This document shows positions 44,778-53,426 of a stretch of DNA of 64,000 bases, piece after piece. The position numbers and the translations under genes are program-made. The notes below the pieces were generated by a model. That model saw nothing but the letters and a program-made list of their open reading frames with translations, was not told the DNA's origin and made no database searches. Source of the stretch: Martinezella hainanensis (lineage in GTDB: Bacteria; Pseudomonadota; Alphaproteobacteria; Rhizobiales; Rhizobiaceae); assembly GCF_900094555.1 (NCBI RefSeq), contig NZ_FMAC01000007.1, forward strand, positions 310,001 to 374,000. Reading direction: 5' to 3'. The first letter of the stretch is position 1; every line of letters starts with the position of its first letter.

Positions 44778-46187
44778 ATGCCGGATTATCAGCGCATCAA
44801 GAAAGAACTCGAAGGCATCGCCGTCGAAGACAATCCGGCGCTCGTGCGCCAGAAGAGTCGTGACTTCTATTGGTATTCGCCGATCCTGAAAGCCCAGCTC
44901 GACAATGTCACGGCCGATCTCGTGGTCACCCCGAAGACCGAGGAGGAGGTGATCCGCACTTTAAAGGTCGCCTACGCGCATGACGTACCCGTCACGCCAC
45001 GCGGCGCCGGCACCGGCAATTACGGCCAGGCCATGCCGCTTTCCGGCGGCATCGTGCTCAACCTCGCCGCCATGAACAGGATCAAGGAGATCCATCCCGG
45101 CCGCGTCATCTGCGAGCCCGGCATCGTCATTGCCGAACTCGACCGCCAGACCAAGGCGCATTCGGGCCAGGAATTGCGCTTCCATCCCTCGACGGCCCAG
45201 ACGGCGACTATCGGCGGCTTCATCGCCGGCGGTTCCGGCGGCGTCGGCTCGATTACCTGGGGCGGCCTGCGCGATCTCGGCAATATTCTGCGGCTGCGCG
45301 TCGTGACGATGGAGGCCGAACCTCGCACCCTCGATCTGACCGGTTGGGACCTGACCAAGGTCAGCCACGCCTACGGCACGAACGGCATCATCACCGAGAT
45401 CGAAATGCCGCTGGCGCCAGCCTATGATTGGGTCGACGTGCTCGTCGGCTATGACGATTTCATGGATGCCGTGCGCTTTTCGGACGCGCTCGCCAAGTGC
45501 AACGGCATTCTGGTCAAGGAAATTGCCCCGATCGCCGCGCCCATCCCGTACGAGTATTTTGCCCGCCACAAGCCCTATATCCGTGAGGGGCAATCGATCG
45601 TGGCTCTGATGATCGCACCGCATGCGATGGACCCCTTCGTTGCCTTTACGCGTCAGCAGAAGGGCGAGATCACCTTCCGCTCCGACAAGGTGGAGAGCAT
45701 GAAGGGCATTCCACATGCCTATGAGCTCGCCTGGAACCACACGACGCTGCGCGCCATCAAGGTCGATCCCTCGATCACCTATCTGCAGGTGCAGTATCCA
45801 GGCCCTGACCACGTCGCCAAGGTCCGGAAGATGGTGGAAATCTTCGGCGACGAAGTGCCCGGTCATCTCGAATTCATCCGCTTCGACGGCCAGATCCAGT
45901 GCGCCGGCCTGCCGCTGGTGCGCTACACGTCGGAAGCGCGCCTCGAGGAGATCATTAGGATTCACCAGGACCATGGCTGCCCGATCTTCAATCCGCACCG
46001 CTATACGCTCGAAGAAGGCGGCATGAAGCAGACGGATGCCGTCCAGCTTGCCTTCAAGAAGGAAACCGATCCGAAGGGGCTGCTCAATCCCGGCAAGATG
46101 ATCGCCTGGGACGATCCGAATTTCGACTTCAAATCGGGCAAGAACTACCTCTTCCCCGGCCTCGCCGACCTGATGGAGGCTTCATGA
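44778..46187 (+). CDS. FAD-binding oxidase, GlcD type
   Basis: A 469-residue flavoprotein of the vanillyl-alcohol-oxidase fold. The PP-loop region VTPRGAGTGNYGQAMPLSGG binds FAD, and IGGFIAGGSGGVGSITWGG follows. The C-terminus has the FAD-oxidase-C ending GLLNPGKMI. GGAG lies 6 bases before the ATG at 44778; the frame from 44748 overlaps the deaminase and is rejected. Relatives oxidise 2-hydroxy acids or similar compounds. In this operon it probably acts on a product of the deaminated ring. Overlaps the next gene by four bases. Confidence 0.9.
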   Translation: MPDYQRIKKELEGIAVEDNPALVRQKSRDFYWYSPILKAQLDNVTADLVVTPKTEEEVIRTLKVAYAHDVPVTPRGAGTGNYGQAMPLSGGIVLNLAAMNRIKEIHPGRVICEPGIVIAELDRQTKAHSGQELRFHPSTAQTATIGGFIAGGSGGVGSITWGGLRDLGNILRLRVVTMEAEPRTLDLTGWDLTKVSHAYGTNGIITEIEMPLAPAYDWVDVLVGYDDFMDAVRFSDALAKCNGILVKEIAPIAAPIPYEYFARHKPYIREGQSIVALMIAPHAMDPFVAFTRQQKGEITFRSDKVESMKGIPHAYELAWNHTTLRAIKVDPSITYLQVQYPGPDHVAKVRKMVEIFGDEVPGHLEFIRFDGQIQCAGLPLVRYTSEARLEEIIRIHQDHGCPIFNPHRYTLEEGGMKQTDAVQLAFKKETDPKGLLNPGKMIAWDDPNFDFKSGKNYLFPGLADLMEAS

Positions 46188-46765
46188 AGGTCTTGGTCCT
46201 TCATTCCCACCCGGTCGAGGAAAGTTTTGGCGGCGCGCTGCACCGGCAAACCCTCGATAGCCTGAAACGTGCGGGACACGAGGTCGACGACTGCAACCTC
46301 TACGCAGAGGGCTTTGACCCTGTCCTGTCACGTCATGACCGGTTGATCTACCATGACTATCCCGAAAATACCGATGCGCTGAAATCTTACGTGGAACGGC
46401 TGGAGCGCACCGAAGCCCTCGTCATTGTGACCCCGGTATGGAACTTCGGCTTTCCGGCGATCCTCAAAGGCTATTTCGACCGGGTCTGGCTTCCGGGCGT
46501 TTCCTTCGAGCTCGTCAACGGCAAGGTACGCTCGAAACTGCAGCATATCCGCAAGCTCGGTGCGGTCTTGACCTACGGCGCGGACCCATTCCGCGCCTTC
46601 GTCGCCGGCAACCCTCCGAAAAAGATCGTCAAGCGCGTGCTGCGCGCCCAGATCAAGCCCTTCGCCCCGGTCGTCTTCCTCGCCCATTACGACATGAACC
46701 GCTCGACAGAGACTTCCCGCAAGGAGTTTTTGGCGAAGGTCGGCCGCGAGATGGGGCGATTTTAA
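46184..46765 (+). CDS. Flavodoxin-fold NAD(P)H:quinone oxidoreductase
   Basis: A 193-residue protein of the NQO1/MdaB/KefF family: VLVLHSHPVEESFGGALH (FMN phosphate loop), LVIVTPVWNFGFPAILKGYFDRV and LGAVLTYGAD. It is the last gene of the operon from 40611 and starts in an ATGA overlap. It may recycle flavin or reduce a quinone or ring intermediate for the neighbouring oxidase. Confidence 0.9.
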   Translation: MKVLVLHSHPVEESFGGALHRQTLDSLKRAGHEVDDCNLYAEGFDPVLSRHDRLIYHDYPENTDALKSYVERLERTEALVIVTPVWNFGFPAILKGYFDRVWLPGVSFELVNGKVRSKLQHIRKLGAVLTYGADPFRAFVAGNPPKKIVKRVLRAQIKPFAPVVFLAHYDMNRSTETSRKEFLAKVGREMGRF

Positions 46766-47071
46766 AAGCGGCTTTTTCTAGCGGCCGGAATGACCATGAC
46801 TGTCCAACGGACAACTCCTCCATTTCTGGGTGAGACTATCGTTTAGCGACAATCGCGAGGCTCTTTCGCCTGAAGAAAGTCTGGCATTTGCGGGCAGCAG
46901 ATGCCGGCCAATGTTCCGCAGCCGAAGAGACGTGAAAATTGGCCCGTTGTTCTGGCTAGCGGTAAACCTCGATCCGCTTGCGCGTTTGGGGAAATGACGG
47001 ATCGCATTCCCCCAAACCGCTTCAATGAGCATCGAAAGCTTAAGAGCAATTCCCCGAAAAGCGGAAGAGCT
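46766..47071. other. Intergenic region with a hairpin
   Basis: 306 bases between convergent genes with no gene seen. A stem lies at 46984-47017: GTTTGGGGAAATG pairs with CATTCCCCCAAAC with one mismatch and an 8-base loop. No uridine run follows on either side, but the position fits a transcription barrier. Confidence 0.5.
47043..47064. repeat. Half copy of a rhizobial AATTCC palindromic repeat
   Basis: AGAGCAATTCC followed by GAAAAGCGG resembles the right half of the complete element at 61203-61256 read on the other strand. It abuts the end of the BA14K-like gene. Confidence 0.4.
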
Positions 47072-47374
47072 CTAGTTGTTCAAAGCGCCGCCGATAATCG
47101 CGCCGAGTGCAAAGGCTGCGGCAGGATACCAAAGACCATCGCTGTGACGGCGATAGCCCGGGCGGCGATCGTGGTAACCCCTGTAGCCGTGATAGTAACC
47201 CGAACGGTCCTTACCCCGATATGGTCCCCATCCCGGGCGTCCCGGTCCCCGCGGCGGCATCTTGCGATGAACTTCGTCGGGACGATCACGATGATGACGG
47301 GGCCATTCCTGCGCGTTGGCAAAGGGCGCTGCCAGCGTTACCGCAGCCATGGCGAGAGCAAAAATCTTTTTCAT
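47072..47374 (-). CDS. BA14K-like exported protein lacking the C-terminal domain
   Basis: A 100-residue protein with a clear signal peptide (cleavage at ANA-Q, residue 21). The mature N-terminal half is rich in Arg, Gly, His, Pro and Tyr (repeated G-Y-R/H-x-R-P-G-Y). The end, SDGLWYPAAAFALGAIIGGA, is the segment that precedes the BA14K domain in rhizobial lectin-like proteins, but the cysteine-containing BA14K domain itself is missing. It may be a short family member. It is probably anchored by the last hydrophobic segment. Confidence 0.7.
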   Translation of the reverse strand: MKKIFALAMAAVTLAAPFANAQEWPRHHRDRPDEVHRKMPPRGPGRPGWGPYRGKDRSGYYHGYRGYHDRRPGYRRHSDGLWYPAAAFALGAIIGGALNN

Positions 47375-47564
47375 TGGGCTTCCTTCCTTTTCATCAGGAA
47401 ACCTTAGTAATCTTAAGGTGAACAGAGCGTTAATGTGCTGCTACCTTAAATAGCCGACCGCGCGGAATATCTCCCGGATCAATCCGGGCCGTCAGCCCTG
47501 AGAGCATCGTCAAAAGCAGGCCGAATATGCGCATACTTCAATCGACTCGGTGATATGGCAAAGT

Positions 47565-48983
47565 CTAGACGCCAGCCGACTTGCGCAGCGGCGCGGCAAG
47601 TTCGGTATCCCGGCGTTTGACGGCCTCGATGTCGCGATAGCCATTGGCAGGATGGGTTGCCGGCAGGTAAGGTCCCTCGCCGAAGAGCTTTTCGCGCAGG
47701 GTGCCTGGACGATAGGCAGTCGGATACACCCCACGCTTTTGCAGTTCCGGAACGAGCAGATCGACCGCCGCCTCAAAACTGTCCGGCGTTACCGCATAAG
47801 CGAGGTTGAAACCGTCGAGATCGGTCTCTTCGACCCATTCCTGCAGGATATCGGCGATAGTCGAGGGCGATCCGACAAATACCGGACCGGTTCCGCCGAT
47901 CCCGCCCCATTTGGCGAGTTCCTCGACCGTCCAAGCCCGATCCTTGCCGCCAAAATGCTCGATCATCGAGACGATGGCATTGGTCTCGACCTTCTTCAAT
48001 TCGTCAGTGGGCGCATATTGGCCAAAGTCGATGCCGCTCCAGCCCGACATGAAGACAAGCGAGCCGTCATAGGAGGCGTAGCTCTGATACTCCTCGAAGA
48101 GCTGTTGCGCCTTTGCGTCGGTTTCCGCGATGATCAGCGTCGTGAGATTATAGATCAGCACCTTTCGTGGGTCGCGGCCGGCAGCCGCAGCCCTTTGCCT
48201 GATATCGGCGACATAGGCGCGCAGCAGGCTCTTGGTCGGAGCCGCCACGAAGACGCATTCAGCATGGCTGGCAGCAAAGGCCTTGCCAGGCCCCGATGCA
48301 CCTGCCTGATAGAGCACGGGTGTGCGCTGGGGCGACGGTTCGCAGAGATGATAGCCGGGAACCTCGAAATACTTGCCCTTGTGACCGATCTCGTGAACCT
48401 TGGTAGGATCGGTGAAAATGCCGCGCTTGGCATCGCGCAGCACGGCGCCCTCTTCCCAGCTTCCTTCGAAGAGCTTGTAGAGAACCTCCACATATTCGGC
48501 AGCGATCTCATAACGGTTGTCATGGGTCTTCAAGCCACCCTGACTGATGTTCTTGGCGCCGCTCTCGAGATAGGAGGTCACGATATTCCAGCCGATGCGA
48601 CCCTTGGTGTGGTGGTCGGCGGTCGCAAGCCGTCGAGCAAAGGTATAGGGATGCTCAAACGAGGTGGAGGCGGTTATTCCGATACCGAGATGTTCGGTCG
48701 CAAGCGCGATCGGCGCCGCCAGCTGGATCGGGTCGTTGACCGGTATCTGCGCGGCCTGCTCTATCGCATGGTAGTTCGAGCCCTTGTAGACATCGTAATA
48801 GCCGATGACGTCGGCGATGAATATGCCGTCGAAAATACCGCGTTCCAGCGTCCGCGCCAGATCCTGCCAATAGTCCAGATCCTTGTATTTCCATGATTTA
48901 TCGCGCGGATGCCTCCACAAACCGGGGGACTGATGCGCGACGCAGTTCATGTCGAACGCGTTGAATCGAATATGCCTTGTCAT
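47565..48983 (-). CDS. LLM-class flavin-dependent monooxygenase (NtaA/SnaA/DszA family)
   Basis: A 472-residue bacterial-luciferase-like enzyme that uses FMNH2 from a separate reductase to oxidise organic nitrogen or sulfur compounds. Motifs: FDMNCVAHQSPGLWRHPRD at the N-terminus, RGIFDGIFIADVIGYYDVY, GITASTSFEHPYTFARRLAT and GRIGWNIVTSYLESGAKN. Length matches nitrilotriacetate and dibenzothiophene-sulfone monooxygenases. GGAG lies 5 bases before the ATG. It stands alone; a 7-base-arm dyad lies upstream. The substrate is unknown. Confidence 0.93.
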   Translation of the reverse strand: MTRHIRFNAFDMNCVAHQSPGLWRHPRDKSWKYKDLDYWQDLARTLERGIFDGIFIADVIGYYDVYKGSNYHAIEQAAQIPVNDPIQLAAPIALATEHLGIGITASTSFEHPYTFARRLATADHHTKGRIGWNIVTSYLESGAKNISQGGLKTHDNRYEIAAEYVEVLYKLFEGSWEEGAVLRDAKRGIFTDPTKVHEIGHKGKYFEVPGYHLCEPSPQRTPVLYQAGASGPGKAFAASHAECVFVAAPTKSLLRAYVADIRQRAAAAGRDPRKVLIYNLTTLIIAETDAKAQQLFEEYQSYASYDGSLVFMSGWSGIDFGQYAPTDELKKVETNAIVSMIEHFGGKDRAWTVEELAKWGGIGGTGPVFVGSPSTIADILQEWVEETDLDGFNLAYAVTPDSFEAAVDLLVPELQKRGVYPTAYRPGTLREKLFGEGPYLPATHPANGYRDIEAVKRRDTELAAPLRKSAGV

Positions 48984-49029
48984 GCCAGCTCCGGACGAAT
49001 TGAACCGACGATCAAGCTAGGGGCGGCAA

Positions 49030-49051
49030 TGCAATTCGAAAAGTAATTGCA
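49030..49051. promoter_or_regulatory. Dyad upstream of the flavin monooxygenase gene
   Basis: TGCAATT (49030-49036) and AATTGCA (49045-49051) form a perfect inverted repeat with an 8-base spacer, 47 bases before the ATG. A further near-palindrome (GGAGAAAT with ATTTTTCC) lies at 49071-49086. Both could be operators. Confidence 0.4.
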
Positions 49052-49149
49052 TAATGTCTATATACTCTATGGAGAAATATTTTTCCCCATTGCTCACCGG
49101 CAATTCGCTATTCGATCCTTGTGACTGGTGAGCGACTGGCGGACTCGAT

Positions 49150-50103
49150 CTAAAGGGCTGCCTTGTATGCAGACCATGTCGGCGGCGCGATCCGGAAGCC
49201 ATTCTTCCCCGACGACTTCGCTTCGTACAAACCACGATCCGCCTTCGCGAATATGTCCTTGGACGAATGGCCGGGCACGATTATCGCCGCGCCGACGGAG
49301 GTTGCGATGCGAATGGTCTTCGCCGGCGTGGAGACGGTCCAGTTCAATCCCTTGACGACACGATCGGCGATTTTTGCAAGATGCTCGGTCGACAGGCATT
49401 CGTGGATAACGGCAAACTCGTCGCCGCCAATTCGCGCCACCATATTGGCCTTGGGGACTGCGCGCGAAAGTCTGCGCCCTGCCGCTTTGAGGCAATCATC
49501 CCCGGCCTGATGCCCGAGAGTATCGTTCACGGATTTGAAGCCGTCGAGATCTACCAGCAGGAGCGCTCTGCCGGTTCGGCCCTCGGCCGCACATATTTCG
49601 TTGAAGAACGTTTCAAATCTGGTGCGGGATGTCAGTCCGGTGAGCATGTCATACTCGGCCAATTGACGAAGCTGCTCGACCATCGTCTTCTCGGCGGTAA
49701 CATCCTGTTTCATCCCGAAAATTCTAGTCGCGGCTCCATTCGCGAACTCGACGCAGGCGGTTATCCTGATCCATCGACGATTGCCCCTTGCGGTAATGAT
49801 CTGCGCATCCAGACTGAAGCCCTCGCCGGTGCGGATTGCTTTCTCACGCACCTCATCGAGACGTATTCGGGTCTCCGGCGTATAAAGTTTAAGGATTTCT
49901 TCCCTCGTCAGCGGCGTTTGCGGCGCAAGATCAAAAAGCTCATAGACCATATCCGTCCAACTAAGAGTCTGGTCGGGGAGGCTGCATTCCCATACCCCGA
50001 TGCGAGCGGCCTTGAACGATCGATCGAACAATTCCCGCAAATGCATGAACTCCCGGGAGCCGATTGCCTGTGGATCGAGTATTGCATTTCCATCGCAAGA
50101 CAC
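49150..50103 (-). CDS. PAS-GGDEF diguanylate cyclase
   Basis: A 317-residue cytoplasmic protein. Residues 25-145 form a PAS domain with a PAC-like end (RWIRITACVEF, IFGMKQDVTAEK). The GGDEF domain covers 155-310: DMLTGLTSRTRFE, LLVDLDGFKSVNDTLGHQAGD and an intact ARIGGDEFAVIHE active site. The usual RxxD inhibitory site just before the active site is PKAN here, so product inhibition is probably absent. There is no EAL domain. The start is a GTG at 50103 with AGGG upstream. Being isolated, its target is unknown. Confidence 0.92.
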   Translation of the reverse strand: MSCDGNAILDPQAIGSREFMHLRELFDRSFKAARIGVWECSLPDQTLSWTDMVYELFDLAPQTPLTREEILKLYTPETRIRLDEVREKAIRTGEGFSLDAQIITARGNRRWIRITACVEFANGAATRIFGMKQDVTAEKTMVEQLRQLAEYDMLTGLTSRTRFETFFNEICAAEGRTGRALLLVDLDGFKSVNDTLGHQAGDDCLKAAGRRLSRAVPKANMVARIGGDEFAVIHECLSTEHLAKIADRVVKGLNWTVSTPAKTIRIATSVGAAIIVPGHSSKDIFAKADRGLYEAKSSGKNGFRIAPPTWSAYKAAL

Positions 50104-50449
50104 TGGAGGCCCTCACCAGCTGATCAAAAAGAGCGTCACCAGCTTTATCGCTGAGAATCTTTCCCAATGGAATGATTACATGGATTGTTTGCATTTTGGT
50201 TTCTAAAAGTACGAGCGCTGCGATTATCGCCGATATCAACAGCCCTGATTTGAGACCAAGCCTCCAAAGAAGGGGTTATTTCAAGCGGCAGACGTATTTG
50301 CAAAGCATGGAGCAACCGACGGGCGCAGCTTGACGGGGGAACTTGCTTCGCCGCCAGCCGCTTGAATGGCCGCAGCGCGCCATTTTCGAAAATGAGTCGA
50401 TGGTCAGTGCGGGCATTTGCTCCCAAACTTGGCGCCAGCGATTTCCTGA
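50104..50449. other. Intergenic region, 346 bases
   Basis: No gene seen. Open frames over it are antisense or frame-shifted shadows of the chromate transporter. It should hold the promoter of the GGDEF gene and the 3' end of the chromate operon. Confidence 0.45.
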
Positions 50450-50980
50450 TCACACCTGGCCAACGCCGCTCAGCCCGATCAACGCGCCAATGCCCAGAAC
50501 GATGAGCGGATGAACGCGCGTTGTCGAGAGAACAAGCGCGCCAGCTGCCGCTATGGCCGCCAGAATCCAGCCCTGAGTTGACGCCTCGGTAATGACAGCC
50601 GCGCTGGCGGTGACAAGCCCCGCGGTCATCGGCACCAGGCCTGCCTGTACGATCCTTCGCCACGGCCTGTACTTGAAGCGATTCCAGAGATGGAGCACCA
50701 GATAGGTCAGAACCGAAGAAGGCCCGAATTTTGCCGCCGATGTCACCAAGACGCCCGCCCATCCGGCAACATGCCAACCGACCAGGGGCACGACCATCAG
50801 GTTTGGACCGGGAGCCGCCTGCGCCAATGCGAACAGCGCACCGAATTGCTGCGCCGTCATCCAATGCTGCACGTCGACGACCTGCCGGTGCATTTCAGGG
50901 AGGATGGAATTGCCGCCGCCGAAGGCCAGCAATGAAAGCTGCGTGAAAATGATTGCGAGAGCGAGCAGGGTCGTGGTCAT
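50450..50980 (-). CDS. Chromate transporter half-protein (second half)
   Basis: A 176-residue membrane protein of the CHR family with motifs LSLLAFGGGNSILPEMHRQV near the N-terminus and FALAQAAPGPNLMVVPLVGW after it. Single-domain CHR proteins work in pairs. It overlaps the partner gene by four bases (ATGA). It exports chromate or imports sulfate-like anions by family analogy. Confidence 0.88.
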   Translation of the reverse strand: MTTTLLALAIIFTQLSLLAFGGGNSILPEMHRQVVDVQHWMTAQQFGALFALAQAAPGPNLMVVPLVGWHVAGWAGVLVTSAAKFGPSSVLTYLVLHLWNRFKYRPWRRIVQAGLVPMTAGLVTASAAVITEASTQGWILAAIAAAGALVLSTTRVHPLIVLGIGALIGLSGVGQV

Positions 50981-51543
50981 GATTCAAGCTTCCAGGTGGC
51001 GATCATGCTGAGAGGCGCCAGAACCAGCATGGTCGGCAGCAAGGGCAATCCGGCGATGGCGATGGCAGCAAAACAAACGGCGGCAATGACCAGGGCGACG
51101 GGCCTGCGGCGCAACGGCAGGACGATCTTGACGGCCATCGAGATCAGCAGACCGGCAGCTGCCGCGGCAAGGCCGGCAAACATGTGCTGGATGCGCGGAT
51201 CGCTGTTGAACTGATCGTAAATGACGCCGAGACCGATGACGATTGCCGTCGGCGCGACGATCAGGCCGAAAAGGGCCGAAAAAGCGCCTGCCACACCTTG
51301 AAATTTCGAGCCGATCGCAACCGACATATTGATGATGTTGCCGCCAGGCAGGAACTGACAGAGCCCGAGCAGCTCGGTGAATTCCTCCCCGGTCAGCCAC
51401 TTGCGATCCTCCACCACCATGCGGCGTGCAAGCGGCAAGACACCACCAAAGCCGATGAGGCCGAGCTTGAAAAAGCCGAAGAAGAGTTCGGCGACGGTTG
51501 GCTCTTCGCGTTGAACGGTGCTGTGAGGGGAAATGGCATCCAT
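50977..51543 (-). CDS. Chromate transporter half-protein (first half)
   Basis: A 188-residue partner: FFKLGLIGFGGVLPLARRMV and LLGLCQFLPGGNIINMSVAIG match the N-terminal half of ChrA-type transporters. The ATG at 51543 has AGG 7 bases upstream and is preferred to a frame 22 codons longer from 51609, which would run into the operator. It is divergent from the LysR gene at 51649 with a perfect palindrome between them. Confidence 0.87.
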   Translation of the reverse strand: MDAISPHSTVQREEPTVAELFFGFFKLGLIGFGGVLPLARRMVVEDRKWLTGEEFTELLGLCQFLPGGNIINMSVAIGSKFQGVAGAFSALFGLIVAPTAIVIGLGVIYDQFNSDPRIQHMFAGLAAAAAGLLISMAVKIVLPLRRRPVALVIAAVCFAAIAIAGLPLLPTMLVLAPLSMIATWKLES

Positions 51544-51608
51544 ATCTTGGCCTATGTGCTTTATGTCGAACAAGGCGGCAAAATAGGCTTTCATCGACCA
51601 TGCGTCCA

Positions 51609-51636
51609 ATATATGGATTTATTAGTATCCATATAT
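51609..51636. promoter_or_regulatory. Perfect palindrome between the chromate operon and its LysR regulator
   Basis: ATATATGGAT (51609-51618) and ATCCATATAT (51627-51636) are perfect 10-base arms with an 8-base spacer, 12 bases before the LysR ATG. The T-N11-A spacing inside suits a LysR dimer, so it is a probable site for autorepression and control of the divergent transporter. Confidence 0.7.
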
Positions 51637-51648
51637 TTGAGATATGCC

Positions 51649-52569
51649 ATGATCGAGCTTCGACATCTTCGCTATGCCGTAACCGTTGCCGATGAGGGGC
51701 ATATGACCCGTGCCGCGGAAAGGCTCGGCATCCAGCAGCCGCCACTCAGCCAGCAGATCGCCAAGCTGGAAGCGATCGTCGGTGCCCCGCTCTTCAAGCG
51801 TTTGCCGAGAGGCGTCGCACTGACGGATGCTGGGCAGACCTTCGTGGAGAGAGCAAGGACCATCCTGCATGACGTCGATCTTGCAATAGAGGCAACAAGA
51901 CGCAACGCGCGTGGAGAGGAGGGAAGCCTCGCCATCGGCTTTACCAGTTCGGCCGCGTTTCATCCCCTCGTCACCTCGGCCGTCCGTTCGCTCGGCGAGA
52001 CATCGCCCAATGTCGTGCTCAAGCTTGAGGAAGCCAGTACGCCCGATCTCATTACCATGATGCATTCCGGCCTTCTCGATGTCGCATTCGTGCGCTCTCC
52101 CGTCGCACAATCGAGCGGGCTGATAATTTCTCGAATTCTCGACGAAGAGATGCTGGTGGCTCTTCCCGATCGTCATCCGCTTGCCACGACGAGGGGCGAG
52201 AACCCCGTTCAATTGTCGGAACTCGCAAACGAGCCCTTCATCCTTTACCGGCGACCGTCGGGGCCGGGACTATATGACGGCATCATAGCGGCGTGCCTTG
52301 CCGCGGGTTTCAGCCCGAAAATACGGCATGAGGCTCCCCGGTTGCTGTCGACGCTCAGCCTTGTCGCCGCCGGGCTCGGAATCTCCATCATTCCAGGATC
52401 GATCGCCCGGCTGGAGACGAACGGCATCGCCTATCTCAGACTTGACCCTCGCGCCAACCTCATAGCGCCACTTTATCTTGCGCAACGCGATGAACAGCCA
52501 AGTGGCGCGCTGCGGCTGTTTGCCGACATCGTCCATCGGGAGAAAATGTCGCTGAAATACGGACCTTGA
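51649..52569 (+). CDS. LysR-family transcriptional regulator
   Basis: A 306-residue regulator from the ATG at 51649; a frame reaching 51184 runs antisense through the transporter and is rejected. Helix-turn-helix: YAVTVADEGHMTRAAERLGI plus QQPPLSQQIAKLEAIVGAPL. The co-inducer domain is of the CatR/BenM type (LAIGFTSSAAFHPLVTSAVR). Divergent from the two-part chromate transporter, it very likely regulates it. Confidence 0.93.
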   Translation: MIELRHLRYAVTVADEGHMTRAAERLGIQQPPLSQQIAKLEAIVGAPLFKRLPRGVALTDAGQTFVERARTILHDVDLAIEATRRNARGEEGSLAIGFTSSAAFHPLVTSAVRSLGETSPNVVLKLEEASTPDLITMMHSGLLDVAFVRSPVAQSSGLIISRILDEEMLVALPDRHPLATTRGENPVQLSELANEPFILYRRPSGPGLYDGIIAACLAAGFSPKIRHEAPRLLSTLSLVAAGLGISIIPGSIARLETNGIAYLRLDPRANLIAPLYLAQRDEQPSGALRLFADIVHREKMSLKYGP

Positions 52570-52645
52570 GCCAGCCTCCTGTCAGGAAAGATCGACCGGC
52601 TTGTGTCTGGTCCTTTGCGAGTACGTTCGACAACGCCTGCGTAGC

Positions 52646-53398
52646 CTAGAAGCTCAGCGTTGCATCCTTCCAGAGACGAAATCCCCCAAGGAAGGCGTTT
52701 TCGTTCTCGCCGACACGGCAACCGGCTGGCAGCTCCTTGAGCTTTTCAGCGTTGCCGCCACCGATGACGATTTCGTGTGGCAACAACGCCGCCCGCAACC
52801 TTTCCACGATCTCCTCGACCGACTGGCGCCATTTTTTCTTGCCGTATTTTTCAAGGCCGCGTTCGCCGATAAAATCTTCGAAAGTGTCACGCTTCTTGTA
52901 GGGCAGGTGGGCGAGTTCCATGGGCAGGCAGACGTGATTGGCGATCATCGCCGAACCCAATCCCGTGCCGAGGCCGAGAAACAGCATGTTGCCGTTCTTG
53001 TAGTTGCCGATTGCCTGCATCACGGCATCATTGACAAGCTTGACCGGCTTTCCGAAAGCGGAAGAAAAATCGAAATCCTGCCAGCCAGGTCCGAGATTGT
53101 GTGGCTCCGCAGCCGGCTTGTTGTTCAACACCGGGCCTGGATATCCCATGCCGATAACGTCGTATTGCCAATCGCTCGTCAGCTCCTTGACGGTCTGAAC
53201 CATCTGTTTTGCCGACATTGTTGGACCGGAGACGGCCGCTCGGCGCTCACCGCCGGAGCTGAGACGCATCTTTACATGCGAACCGCCGAGATCGATCGCC
53301 AAGACGACCAGTTCTTCTGTCGCAGCCGGAGCCGCGATTTTCTTCGATTTTGCGTTTGCTTTGCGGCTCTCTGTTATCTGGCTCATCTTCGCCCACAC
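52646..53398 (-). CDS. ppgK: Polyphosphate glucokinase (ROK family)
   Basis: About 246-250 residues; starts at 53398 (GTG) and 53386 (ATG) are both possible. Phosphate-binding motif LAIDLGGSHVKM, then GMGYPGPV, LGPGWQDFDF, the catalytic Asp in KLVNDAVMQA and FLGLGTGLGSAM. This pattern is that of polyphosphate/ATP glucokinases, which make glucose 6-phosphate using polyphosphate. The N-terminus is Lys/Ala-rich. It lies 28 bases downstream of a glucoamylase gene on the same strand, so glucose released by that enzyme is the obvious substrate. Confidence 0.88.
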   Translation of the reverse strand: MWAKMSQITESRKANAKSKKIAAPAATEELVVLAIDLGGSHVKMRLSSGGERRAAVSGPTMSAKQMVQTVKELTSDWQYDVIGMGYPGPVLNNKPAAEPHNLGPGWQDFDFSSAFGKPVKLVNDAVMQAIGNYKNGNMLFLGLGTGLGSAMIANHVCLPMELAHLPYKKRDTFEDFIGERGLEKYGKKKWRQSVEEIVERLRAALLPHEIVIGGGNAEKLKELPAGCRVGENENAFLGGFRLWKDATLSF

Positions 53399-53426
53399 TT
53401 TCTATCCATGACCGGCACCATGCATG

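Noticed and set aside
47550..48896. 448-residue plus-strand frame opposite the flavin monooxygenase
   Set aside because: Antisense shadow with no motif.
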